Below, one piece after another: positions 62,301 to 64,000 of a stretch of DNA of 64,000 bases. The DNA comes from Tanypteryx hageni (Eukaryota; Arthropoda; Insecta; Odonata; Petaluridae). The stretch spans positions 129,104,470-129,168,469 of the forward strand of contig CM054114.1 of NCBI GenBank assembly GCA_028673005.1. The letters run 5' to 3'. Every line of letters begins with the position of its first letter. Within the stretch, counting starts at the first letter, position 1. A model generated the notes under the pieces. That model was not told the origin of the DNA. It did not search any database and worked only from the letters and a program-made list of their open reading frames with translations. The position numbers were made by a program, and so were the translations under genes.

Positions 62301-63868
62301 TAAAATACCAGGCTGGTTTTATGAAAATATTTAAATGTGATGCCCATTTATCTTTATTAATACTGTACCAATTAAATTGAATAATATATGTATATATAAT
62401 GATTTGCAATGATTGATTAATAGGTGGGAAGGGGCAGCCACATCTTGGTATGCAGATGTAACCTATGGAGACTCACTTGTTGAGCAGCTGTTTTTCTATT
62501 CTAGGTTGTTTTTTATTCTTGTCAGTATGCTAGAAATAACTTATATGATAAAAATCTTAAGAAAATCAACCAAAATGCTATTTTTATTTTCATAAATGTA
62601 GAATGTAATAATTTTTGTCAATTAACAATTTGATCTCTTAAAGTTTTTAAGATAAATTTTATAAAACTTACTTGCATATGGAACTTCACTAGGCACATAA
62701 ATCTTGACAGTTTTGATATTTCATAGGTATGCCAATTCTTAACCATCAAATTAAACCAACCCTCTTTTATTTCTCTAAATGACATTCTTATGTGGTGAAC
62801 TATTCTTTCAAGCCATGTATTCTTCAAATATTTCATTAGCTTAATTAAGAGACAGAGGTACTTCATAAATTTTTAAAAGCAAAGCAATAATTTTTAGTAT
62901 TGAAATGCCAAAGATTGAATATTTACTTTTGCTGTGGTTGACTGCTGAACTGTGATAAAATTATCCAAGTAAACATGTTTTCCAAATCCAGCGGTAAACA
63001 GAAGTTTTTCACTCACTAACCTACATTCATTGTTAACTTGAATCATTGCAAAATATGGCTCCTCAATGCAATATAAGTTAGTATAGCCTAGATATTTTCG
63101 ATTTTCTTTAAAAGGGTAACTAGGAATATCAGTAGGTGTATGAATTTCTGTAAGTGAACAAATATAGTACATAAAAGTTTTTATGGTGAAATATGTATCA
63201 GAAACAAGGTTCAACTCAAGAATCAACTAACCTCATATAAAACATTCTTGTAAAATAAGAATATATGCTGCCCAAAAAATTAAGAAACAACAAGAAATTT
63301 AAAAAACTTTATCATATGAGAGATCTTATCAATTTAACCTGTAATTTCAACTTGAAATTAAAGAATTTCTTTTAATTGCTGTATTATATAGAAATATTAA
63401 TTTCAATAAGCATTATTGAAATTAAAAACATAGATGGGTATACTGTTCCTCGAAGAAGCTAGAGAATAATTTATGAAGAACCGATAAATAAGGTAAACTA
63501 GAAAAAGCAAATTATAAGAAAGCATACTCAATAATAAACTATTAACCTAGAAAAACAATGCTGTATGTTAGAGGTTTAGGTGTGAAAGAATTCTCTACAA
63601 GATGAATGCACAAACACTTAACTGGAGATGCATGTCTTATTTTATGATCTCCAATTTTACTTTTAAAAGTAAATAATGAAAAATAACGAGGAACCATAAG
63701 ATAGTCAAGAATTAGATTTGCCAACACATTATACTTCTCACCATTTTTATATTCCTGTTCAATTGGAAATTCGATAAATGTAAAAACATCAGGTGATTTT
63801 CTAATTATATCTCTGAATATTAAGTCACACATTGACCTCTGATAGAAGTATTTTACCTCTTCTATGAG
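17291..63868 (-). CDS. DNAH1: Axonemal inner-arm dynein heavy chain, DNAH1-like (partial, 25 exons)
   Basis: ATP-driven motor subunit of an axonemal inner dynein arm; in an arthropod the expected site is the sperm flagellum or other motile or sensory cilia. Exons in coding order: 63547-63868, 62927-63147, 62672-62839, 61698-61916, 61154-61413, 59869-60094, 59634-59777, 51748-51993, 50099-50273, 48499-48630, 48276-48404, 41480-41671, 41001-41178, 40624-40756, 40281-40508, 40024-40137, 39238-39441, 33805-33968, 30054-30258, 28502-28599, 28306-28419, 24405-24660, 23138-23300, 22727-22837, 17291-17382. The lengths sum to 4494 bp and every junction keeps frame, with GT-AG borders except one GC-AG. 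Visible landmarks are linker motifs ([32 protein letters not shown]), AAA1 Walker [51 protein letters not shown] and AAA2 GPAGSGKT. Wording around AAA1 ([39 protein letters not shown]) fits DNAH1 better than DNAH3/6/7/12; this paralogue call is from memory and needs a tree. Start codon and most of the motor lie outside the window. Confidence 0.93.
17383..20628. other. Intronic sequence, no gene identified
   Basis: Part of the 5.3-kb DNAH1 intron. The block 19430-19700 is richer in G+C and holds ATATAAAAG at 19492 followed by CCCCTAAA-type repeats (about 19605 and 19675). Nothing else stands out. Confidence 0.4.
20629..21972 (+). mobile_element. mariner-type transposon with about 70-bp inverted repeats
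   Basis: The first 70 or so bases (from CAGGGTCACCCAAAAAAGAC) and the complement of the last 70 differ at only a few positions and both run to TACAGGAAT. TA precedes the left end; the right flank is CA, so one copy of the target TA has mutated. Total length 1344 bp, usual for mariner. The + strand encodes a broken transposase. Confidence 0.88.
20870..21867 (+). pseudogene. mariner-like transposase with internal stops
   Basis: N-terminal [25 protein letters not shown], stop, [21 protein letters not shown] second HTH-like stretch is [20 protein letters not shown]. Catalytic region: [15 protein letters not shown] (first Asp), [11 protein letters not shown] where the usual second Asp (QDGA) is Gly, and [10 protein letters not shown] (third Asp). 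Stops interrupt it at about 20955, 21628 and 21675. The lost second Asp alone would abolish activity. The motif style resembles arthropod mariner relatives with a spacing longer than 34 residues between the last two acidic residues. Confidence 0.85.
21973..22726. other. Retroelement-tail-like non-coding sequence
   Basis: 22195-22290 (TATCAAATTTGGTTGAAATC, then CGTGCGGACGGACGGA) resembles the conserved tail found in many decayed arthropod retroelements. There is no coding remnant, so the family is not assigned. Confidence 0.35.
22727..22837 (-). CDS. DNAH1: DNAH1 exon 24 of the window (AAA1-AAA2)
   Basis: [20 protein letters not shown] to GLLDVE. The motif (G)IVSDLFP links AAA1 to AAA2. Acceptor GTTGTAG, donor GTAAGC; ends with the G of a Glu codon. 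Confidence 0.94.
23138..23300 (-). CDS. DNAH1: DNAH1 exon 23 of the window (AAA1 small domain)
   Basis: [20 protein letters not shown], ending [10 protein letters not shown]. This is the AAA1 small subdomain (DYGLRA-like motif of dyneins). Acceptor TTTTAG, donor GTAAGA. Confidence 0.95.
24405..24660 (-). CDS. DNAH1: DNAH1 exon 22 of the window (AAA1)
   Basis: [40 protein letters not shown] and [11 protein letters not shown]. Includes the Asn-Pro-Gly-Tyr-Ala-Gly-Arg stretch of AAA1. Acceptor TTACAG, donor GTAAGC. Confidence 0.96.
24770..25956. mobile_element. 1.2-kb pogo-like non-autonomous element
   Basis: Left end CCATATTTATCAGCATATAA then GACGCAC; right end (complement) CTGTATTTCCCGGCAAATAA then GACGCAC. 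TA on both sides (24768-24769 and 25957-25958). A subterminal ATAAGACGCA repeats inside the right end (25885-25894). No coding remnant. Ends are related to those of the element at 30405-33005. Intron of DNAH1. Confidence 0.75.
26306..27250. mobile_element. piggyBac-like MITE
   Basis: Flanked by TTAA (26302-26305 and 27251-27254), the target duplication of piggyBac elements. Ends are CCCTCCAGTACTCGCGCGGG and, in complement, CCCTCTGGTACTCACGCGGG. 945 bp, AT-rich inside, no transposase seen. Confidence 0.8.
27306..28111 (-). mobile_element. Internally deleted pogo-like element
   Basis: Left end CTGTATTAACCCAAAAGGAA then GACAA; right end (complement) CTGTATTAACTGAAAAGGAA then GACAA, with TA on both sides (27304-27305 and 28112-28113). 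806 bp. It keeps a piece of DDE transposase on the minus strand. Confidence 0.82.
27339..27644 (-). pseudogene. pogo-like DDE transposase fragment
   Basis: Reads [18 protein letters not shown] and then [16 protein letters not shown]. This aligns with [20 protein letters not shown] and [18 protein letters not shown] of the larger element at 30405-33005, so the two are relatives. Only the block around the first catalytic acidic residue survives (Glu at the Asp position). Confidence 0.78.
28306..28419 (-). CDS. DNAH1: DNAH1 exon 21 of the window (AAA1 Walker B)
   Basis: [20 protein letters not shown] then [16 protein letters not shown], holding the Walker B Asp-Glu. Frame requires the exon to end GATAG before GCAAGT, a GC donor with an otherwise ideal consensus. 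The nearest GT, six bases on, would shift the next exon out of frame. Confidence 0.94.
28502..28599 (-). CDS. DNAH1: DNAH1 exon 20 of the window (AAA1)
   Basis: [20 protein letters not shown] and [10 protein letters not shown]. The QLD (not GLD) variant after NCSD helps assign the paralogue. Acceptor TTTTCAG, donor GTGAGG, ends in phase 2. Confidence 0.95.
29168..29601. mobile_element. hAT-type MITE (outer)
   Basis: Ends CAGTGTTTTCAAA and, in complement, CAGTGTTTTTCAAA, a hAT-like terminus. Eight-base flanks TTATAGAC (29160-29167) and TTATAAAC (29602-29609) agree at 7 of 8. GACCCAGTACTGGGTTGTGA near the right end is self-complementary in its core. It contains a second hAT MITE. Confidence 0.78.
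29220..29389. mobile_element. hAT-type MITE (inner, nested)
   Basis: Ends CAGAGCCGACTAGG and, in complement, CAGAGCCGGCTTGA, flanked by GTAAAATG and GTAACATA (6 of 8). 170 bp, inserted in the outer MITE, so it is the younger of the two. Confidence 0.65.
30054..30258 (-). CDS. DNAH1: DNAH1 exon 19 of the window (AAA1 Walker A)
   Basis: [20 protein letters not shown], then [20 protein letters not shown] and [17 protein letters not shown]. This is the AAA1 P-loop, the main ATP hydrolysis site of dynein. Acceptor AAACAG, donor GTAAAA. Confidence 0.96.
30405..33005 (+). mobile_element. pogo-like DNA transposon with Brinker/POGK-like HTH
   Basis: Ends CTGTAAAGACCCGCATATAG and, in complement, CTGTAAAGACCCGCGTATAG, flanked by TA (30403-30404 and 33006-33007). 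2.6 kb. ATAGGACGCA recurs inside the left end (30475). The + strand encodes a transposase in several pieces. It is the largest of at least three related pogo-like copies in neighbouring DNAH1 introns. Confidence 0.87.
31183..32603 (+). pseudogene. pogo-like transposase, frameshifted, all three catalytic Asp present
   Basis: N-terminal [23 protein letters not shown], then [20 protein letters not shown], as in Brinker-type domains of pogo/POGK proteins. A second region is [23 protein letters not shown] core: [14 protein letters not shown] (about 31856), [11 protein letters not shown] (about 32173), [12 protein letters not shown] (about 32278). The C-terminus is acidic ([16 protein letters not shown]) and ends at 32603. 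Frameshifts near 31370 and 31540 and stops near 32079 and 32240 break it. Unusually complete for a dead copy. Confidence 0.85.
33040..33656 (+). repeat. R1 interspersed repeat, copy B
   Basis: Starts with a variant of GATGTGGCCACCACATGACT and ends with the terminal hairpin (ACTTTCTC ... GGAGAAAGT) then AAAAA. It shares the AACTAAGCATCAATTGTTAA and CACTTCC blocks with copy C but is shorter and differs near its left end. It lies 35 bp from the pogo-like element. Confidence 0.75.
33805..33968 (-). CDS. DNAH1: DNAH1 exon 18 of the window (linker to AAA1)
   Basis: [20 protein letters not shown] to FGWFSQLK, with [13 protein letters not shown] just before AAA1. It sits between a 5.3-kb intron holding the hAT element and a 3.5-kb intron holding a pogo-like element. 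Confidence 0.9.
34213..34565 (+). repeat. R2 repeat, copy 1, with tRNA-like internal promoter motifs
   Basis: Runs from AAGGAGAGGCTATGACC to ATTTGGAGATAATGAATGCA and is repeated in inverted orientation at 38825-39171. The centre, GTGAGCTGATAATGTGCTTG then GCATAGGCCTGGGTTCAATC, looks like a tRNA body with a B box, so a tRNA-derived SINE is plausible. A poly-T stretch follows. Confidence 0.6.
34622..34897. mobile_element. Short hAT-like MITE
   Basis: Left CAGGGCCGACCAAGTA and right (complement) CAAGCCCGGCCAAGTA with G-rich subterminal blocks (TTGGGGACCCAGATGCAAG against CATCTGGCCCCCCA). Flanks TTTGTAGC and TTCATAGC agree at 6 of 8. 276 bp, non-coding. Confidence 0.6.
35432..36129 (+). repeat. 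R1 interspersed repeat, copy C
   Basis: Full-length relative of copy A in opposite orientation: ACATGACTTTCTCCATATCT at the left, a (CA)n tract at 35981-36020, and the hairpin end near 36095-36128 ending GGAGAAAGTAAAAAT. Confidence 0.8.
36257..38798 (+). mobile_element. hAT DNA transposon (ZMYM/TTF-type) with perfect 8-bp TSD
   Basis: Ends CAGGGGTGGCTGCTGG and, in complement, CAGTGGTGGCTGGTGG. Both flanks are GTTTCATC (36249-36256 and 38799-38806), an exact 8-bp duplication as hAT elements make. 2.5 kb, transposase on the + strand. The intact duplication and long open frames suggest a fairly recent insertion into the DNAH1 intron. Confidence 0.92.
36736..38570 (+). pseudogene. hAT transposase with TTF-type zinc finger, frameshifted
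   Basis: The N-terminal TTF-type region is seen as [17 protein letters not shown] and, one frame over, [18 protein letters not shown]. Next, [20 protein letters not shown] then [20 protein letters not shown]. The RNase H-like core at 37330-37850 has [31 protein letters not shown] and [14 protein letters not shown] (DUF4371-like). The C-terminal hAT dimerisation region is [20 protein letters not shown] (the last three residues after a frame change) followed by [15 protein letters not shown]. Breaks at about 36990, 37270, 37850 and 38480. Domain order is complete. Confidence 0.85.
38825..39171 (-). repeat. R2 repeat, copy 2
   Basis: Reverse-complement relative of 34213-34565. On the minus strand the tRNA-like centre reads GTGAGCGGATAATGCGCTTG then GCATAGGCATTGGTTTGATC, closer to a true tRNA body and B box than copy 1. 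It begins 19 bp from the hAT target duplication. Confidence 0.62.
39238..39441 (-). CDS. DNAH1: DNAH1 exon 17 of the window (linker)
   Basis: Sixty-eight codons, [17 protein letters not shown] to VLLRQ, including [19 protein letters not shown], the conserved W-PGQ-V/I motif. Acceptor ATTTTAG, donor GTGTGT. Confidence 0.9.
40024..40137 (-). CDS. DNAH1: DNAH1 exon 16 of the window (linker)
   Basis: Thirty-eight codons, [20 protein letters not shown] to EDWLSN. The MxSAEGE and VEDWL motifs match the linker of axonemal heavy chains. Donor GTATGC. Confidence 0.88.
40281..40508 (-). CDS. DNAH1: DNAH1 exon 15 of the window (linker)
   Basis: Seventy-six codons. [20 protein letters not shown] continues into [12 protein letters not shown] and [11 protein letters not shown], the most conserved part of the dynein linker. 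Phase 0 at both ends, acceptor AATTATAG, donor GTCAGA. Confidence 0.93.
40624..40756 (-). CDS. DNAH1: DNAH1 exon 14 of the window (linker)
   Basis: [19 protein letters not shown] to NAHEHPN. The motif W-x-YLxPIFSSxDI is a hallmark of the linker. Acceptor TTTTGCAG, donor GTAGGA. Confidence 0.9.
41001..41178 (-). CDS. DNAH1: DNAH1 exon 13 of the window (linker)
   Basis: [20 protein letters not shown] to EAWLDSQ, with the recognisable linker sequence [15 protein letters not shown]. Acceptor TTTTTTAG, donor GTAAGA; ends in phase 2. Confidence 0.9.
41480..41671 (-). CDS. DNAH1: DNAH1 exon 12 of the window (linker)
   Basis: [20 protein letters not shown] to [10 protein letters not shown], with [18 protein letters not shown] typical of the DHC linker. 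It follows a 6.6-kb intron that carries the Tigger relic, LINE fragment and Penelope-like element. Confidence 0.9.
42052..42285. mobile_element. Possible short piggyBac-like MITE
   Basis: TTAA at 42048-42051 and 42286-42289 flank CCTGTGAACGTG at the left and AATTAAAGGG at the right. The ends share only CC(C/T)T, so this is tentative. Confidence 0.3.
42788..45003. mobile_element. Tigger-like relic with nested element
   Basis: Left CAGGTATGCCTCATTTAG and right (complement) CAGGCATGCCTCGCATAG match Tigger termini. TA lies on both sides (42786-42787 and 45004-45005). GCGCATTTTCGATACAGCGC follows the left end. About half of the 2.2 kb is the nested element at 43614-44814. I could not read a transposase. 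Confidence 0.72.
43614..44814. mobile_element. 1.2-kb pogo-like non-autonomous element nested in Tigger relic
   Basis: CCATATTAACTCGTTTAATA at the left against CCATATTTACTCGTGTAATA in complement at the right. AATGCCCGCAC and a variant, ATGTCCGCA, recur just inside both ends. TA precedes the left end; the right flank is AA. End style recalls the element at 24770. No coding remnant. Confidence 0.68.
45280..45806 (+). pseudogene. LINE reverse transcriptase C-terminal fragment
   Basis: [20 protein letters not shown], then [18 protein letters not shown] and, after a stop, the tail ending [11 protein letters not shown]. This is the region after the RT palm in Jockey/CR1-type LINEs, similar in layout to the LINE at 52845-57790. 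5'-truncated. A possible 3' end with AATAAAGTATTATTATGATT lies at 47815-47848, separated by later insertions. Confidence 0.72.
45806..45862 (+). repeat. R1 fragment (copy D)
   Basis: GCTGATGTGGCCACCATATG and CTTTCTCCATATCTGTAATA match the left end of R1 copy C. It is cut off at 45860 where the Penelope-like element begins. Confidence 0.7.
45942..46448 (+). CDS. GIY-YIG endonuclease domain of a Penelope-like element (open, truncated)
   Basis: Open without stops to TAG at 46446. [20 protein letters not shown] holds the GIY and YIG signatures. [16 protein letters not shown] supplies the conserved Arg, and [14 protein letters not shown] the catalytic Glu. In Penelope elements this domain follows the reverse transcriptase and nicks target DNA; the RT itself is missing here. 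No start codon belongs to this fragment. The frame is intact, so the insertion is likely young. Confidence 0.85.
   Translation, partial: TNKLSNLLNNPKDTIPTLQKSGIYKIACTEYDKIYIGQTKRKLEIRFKEHIAHFRHNRFNRSSVAAHIQENNHPIKIENMTLLKSIQTEWKLDAYESIFINKYRKMVMNNDERLIPHSPLYALMATLVPAPPSSFHFYPKCINTLHKTPSNHTTSATEDESVALKIHI
46411..46440 (+). ncRNA. Decayed hammerhead-ribozyme-like motif in Penelope element
   Basis: CTGAAGA at 46411 is followed by a hairpin (TGAGAG-TGTAG-CTCTCA, 46418-46434) and then AAAA where a hammerhead has GAAA. It lies at the end of the GIY-YIG frame, where Penelope-like elements carry such ribozymes. With GAAA mutated, cleavage is unlikely. Confidence 0.4.
46449..48275. other. Intronic sequence, no gene identified
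   Basis: Includes ATGAGTT-loop-AACTCAT near 46708-46728, which looks like a tRNA T arm, and a LINE-like 3' tail (47815-47848). No coding signal. Confidence 0.35.
48276..48404 (-). CDS. DNAH1: DNAH1 exon 11 of the window (linker)
   Basis: [20 protein letters not shown] then [13 protein letters not shown], the conserved start of the dynein linker domain (DHC_N2). Intron 48405-48498 is only 94 bp. Donor GTAATG. Confidence 0.9.
48499..48630 (-). CDS. DNAH1: DNAH1 exon 10 of the window (linker)
   Basis: [21 protein letters not shown] to FAEIPG. The motif DWIKW is split across the exon 9/10 junction, which supports the splice sites. Acceptor TGCTTAG, donor GTTAGT. Confidence 0.87.
48957..49901. 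mobile_element. Harbinger-like non-autonomous element with GCAAATGC repeats
   Basis: Terminal inverted repeats GGGTCGAGTGAATAAAAA on both sides, extending into TAAGCAAATGCTTA. AAT flanks both ends (48954-48956 and 49902-49904), a 3-base duplication as PIF/Harbinger elements make. The octamer GCAAATGC or its complement occurs five times in the left 160 bp and six times in the right 220 bp, and nowhere in the middle. No coding capacity. Confidence 0.78.
50099..50273 (-). CDS. DNAH1: DNAH1 exon 9 of the window (linker)
   Basis: [18 protein letters not shown] to [10 protein letters not shown], ending with the G of an Asp codon before a GTATAG donor. The acceptor GTGTCAG lacks a strong pyrimidine tract. 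An AG six bases upstream would add Cys-Gln. Confidence 0.83.
50566..51150. mobile_element. piggyBac-like MITE
   Basis: TTAG before and TTAA after (50562-50565 and 51151-51154). Ends CCCGGGAGTGG and, in complement, CCCAGCAATACTCG. Just inside, GGGGTGCTGTAGACACCCC and, in complement, GGAGTGTCTATGACACCCC mirror each other. No transposase. Confidence 0.6.
51430..51706. mobile_element. 277-bp Tc1/mariner-type MITE
   Basis: GAGTAAACCCTTGTTAATCC at the left against CAGTAAACCCTTGCTAGTCT in complement at the right; ATCCGGAT occurs near both ends. TA precedes the left end only. Similar in style to the 8492-8873 MITE. Confidence 0.7.
51748..51993 (-). CDS. DNAH1: DNAH1 exon 8 of the window (tail/linker)
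   Basis: Eighty-two codons in phase 0/0, [21 protein letters not shown] to ATIDLTK, acceptor TCTGAAG, donor GTAAGA. It follows a 7.6-kb intron. No exon is needed between for frame, but a missed small phase-0 exon there is possible. Confidence 0.85.
53285..55440 (-). mobile_element. 5'-truncated LINE inserted antisense in the other LINE
   Basis: On the minus strand it runs from the segment between endonuclease and RT (about 55430) to a 3' end with AATAAACTTATTATTATTAT (53304-53285). AAT triplets border both junctions (53284-53297 and 55428-55442), so the exact duplication cannot be read. It must be younger than the LINE it splits. Confidence 0.87.
53382..55430 (-). pseudogene. LINE reverse transcriptase, nearly complete, frameshifted
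   Basis: Minus-strand order: [110 protein letters not shown] and MYADDVNVL with the catalytic YADD intact (54191-54202). Then [20 protein letters not shown] and the C-terminal [20 protein letters not shown] to [12 protein letters not shown]. Frameshifts near 54800, 54310 and 53800 split it. Jockey/CR1-type by motif style. Confidence 0.87.
57795..58300 (+). pseudogene. Tigger/jerky-like transposase relic
   Basis: [20 protein letters not shown] and [20 protein letters not shown], then CDYLTGWLQK (Trp now a stop) and, near 58139-58186, [19 protein letters not shown]. This equals the usual [16 protein letters not shown] with the first catalytic Asp changed to Asn. No ends identified. It starts directly after the LINE 3' tail. 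Confidence 0.65.
59379..59577. repeat. Near-palindromic fold-back element
   Basis: Left arm from ACAATGAAAAGAGAACAAGG, right arm in complement ACAGTGAAAAGTGAACAAGG; then GTCTCCAATTGCC against GTCTCCAAATGCC, and CTCAGAAAGAAGGAAG in both. The arms, about 90 bases each, nearly meet at a purine/pyrimidine-rich centre (59470-59490). AACAATGAA occurs at 59378-59386 and 59580-59588, possibly a duplication. Non-coding. Confidence 0.75.
59634..59777 (-). CDS. DNAH1: DNAH1 exon 7 of the window (tail)
   Basis: Forty-eight codons, [18 protein letters not shown] to LKIVLN, acceptor TTGACAG, donor GTAAGA. A 91-bp intron separates it from the preceding exon. The next intron (51994-59633) holds two LINEs and a fold-back element. 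Confidence 0.83.
59869..60094 (-). CDS. DNAH1: DNAH1 exon 6 of the window (tail)
   Basis: Encodes [20 protein letters not shown] through KLNERVEE, in frame after the Arg split codon. Acceptor TTTTACAG; donor GTTTGA, somewhat weak. Highly charged and probably helical. Confidence 0.83.
60576..60985. other. AT-rich intron with a lone piggyBac-like end
   Basis: TTAACCCTTTTGCTGCCAGA at 60576 resembles a piggyBac-type terminus, but I found no matching right end before the exon at 61154. Confidence 0.3.
61154..61413 (-). CDS. DNAH1: DNAH1 exon 5 of the window (tail)
   Basis: From [20 protein letters not shown] to EDYMR, acceptor ACATACAG, donor GTATGT. It ends after two bases of an Arg codon completed by the next exon. 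A second AG six bases downstream (GGTACAG) could shorten the exon by two codons. Confidence 0.85.
61698..61916 (-). CDS. DNAH1: DNAH1 exon 4 of the window (tail)
   Basis: Seventy-three codons in phase 0/0 from [14 protein letters not shown] to STNPDEFE, acceptor CCTACAG and donor GTAATT. Contains [10 protein letters not shown] and [16 protein letters not shown], typical of the axonemal heavy-chain tail. Confidence 0.85.
62672..62839 (-). CDS. DNAH1: DNAH1 exon 3 of the window (tail)
   Basis: Encodes 56 codons around [21 protein letters not shown], ending FHMQ before a GTAAGT donor. The acceptor is placed at TTAATTAAG, preceded by a T/C-rich run. An acceptor slightly further upstream in the same frame cannot be excluded. 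Confidence 0.75.
62927..63147 (-). CDS. DNAH1: DNAH1 exon 2 of the window (tail)
   Basis: Acceptor TTACAG, donor GTAAAT. Encodes [13 protein letters not shown] through [11 protein letters not shown]. The first codon is completed by the G left by the previous exon, and the exon ends in phase 0. Confidence 0.8.
63547..63868 (-). CDS. DNAH1: DNAH1 exon 1 of the window (N-terminal tail)
   Basis: Opens in phase 0 with [18 protein letters not shown] after a TTTTCAG acceptor and ends phase 1 before a GTTAAT donor. It contains [12 protein letters not shown] and [14 protein letters not shown], a tail segment of the heavy chain. Earlier exons are beyond 64000. Confidence 0.82.
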
Positions 63869-64000
63869 CTGAAAATAATAACACATGCATGAATCAAGCA
63901 AATTAAGATATTTTTGTAAAAGAAAAGATAAAATCCAGAGCAATAGCAAGTACAAATTGGTATGACAAAATACAAAAATATTTTATTTATAAAGAAAATT

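Noticed and set aside
17291..63868. Cytoplasmic dynein or DNAH3/7/12 assignment
   Set aside because: Linker and AAA1 wording fits DNAH1 better; the paralogue call remains to be settled by a tree.

Overview
This is a eukaryotic, AT-rich, intron- and transposon-dense window. The mix of elements (pogo/Tigger, mariner, hAT, piggyBac-like, Penelope-like, and LINEs ending in (TTA)n) points to an arthropod, most likely an insect or relative with a large genome. That taxon call is inference. I see no prokaryotic operon, CRISPR array, rRNA or intact tRNA gene.

The one host gene I can support lies on the minus strand. It is an axonemal inner-arm dynein heavy chain, closest in my recollection to DNAH1. 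Twenty-five consecutive coding exons run from 63868 down to 17291 and join in a consistent reading frame, giving about 1,500 codons. They cover part of the N-terminal tail, the linker, all of AAA1 (Walker A GPAGTGKT, Walker B region ACFDEFN, a conserved TMNPGYAGR motif) and the start of AAA2 (P-loop GPAGSGKT). The start codon lies beyond 64000. The rest of AAA2 to AAA6, the stalk and the C-terminus lie below position 1, so the last intron is at least 17.3 kb or is cut by an assembly break. One intron (24661-28305) appears to be of the GC-AG class.

Nearly everything else is transposon-derived and sits in introns. From left to right: a psq-type pogo element with a PHD-like tail (1966-5146); a Tigger element (5827-7872) lodged in Penelope-like sequence; a 382-bp MITE (8492-8873); a 2.2-kb inverted-repeat element (10292-12449) carrying a nested R1 repeat; a mariner with about 70-bp inverted repeats (20629-21972); a pogo-like MITE (24770-25956); a piggyBac-like MITE (26306-27250); a deleted pogo-like copy (27306-28111); two nested hAT MITEs (29168-29601 and 29220-29389); a pogo-like element with all three catalytic Asp (30405-33005); R1 and R2 repeats; a hAT element with a perfect 8-bp target duplication (36257-38798); a Tigger relic with a nested element (42788-45003); a LINE fragment; a Penelope-like element with a 60-bp inverted 5' duplication (45861-46448); a Harbinger-like element with eleven copies of one octamer (48957-49901); a piggyBac-like MITE (50566-51150); a MITE (51430-51706); a LINE interrupted by a second LINE in the opposite orientation (about 52845-57790, insertion 53285-55440); a further Tigger/jerky relic; and a near-palindromic fold-back (59379-59577).

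The genes do not form a pathway. The dynein is the functional host gene, and the elements explain the great length of its introns. Almost all element coding regions are broken by stops or frameshifts. Regions 12450-17290, 17383-20628 and 1-1965 hold no feature I can name.
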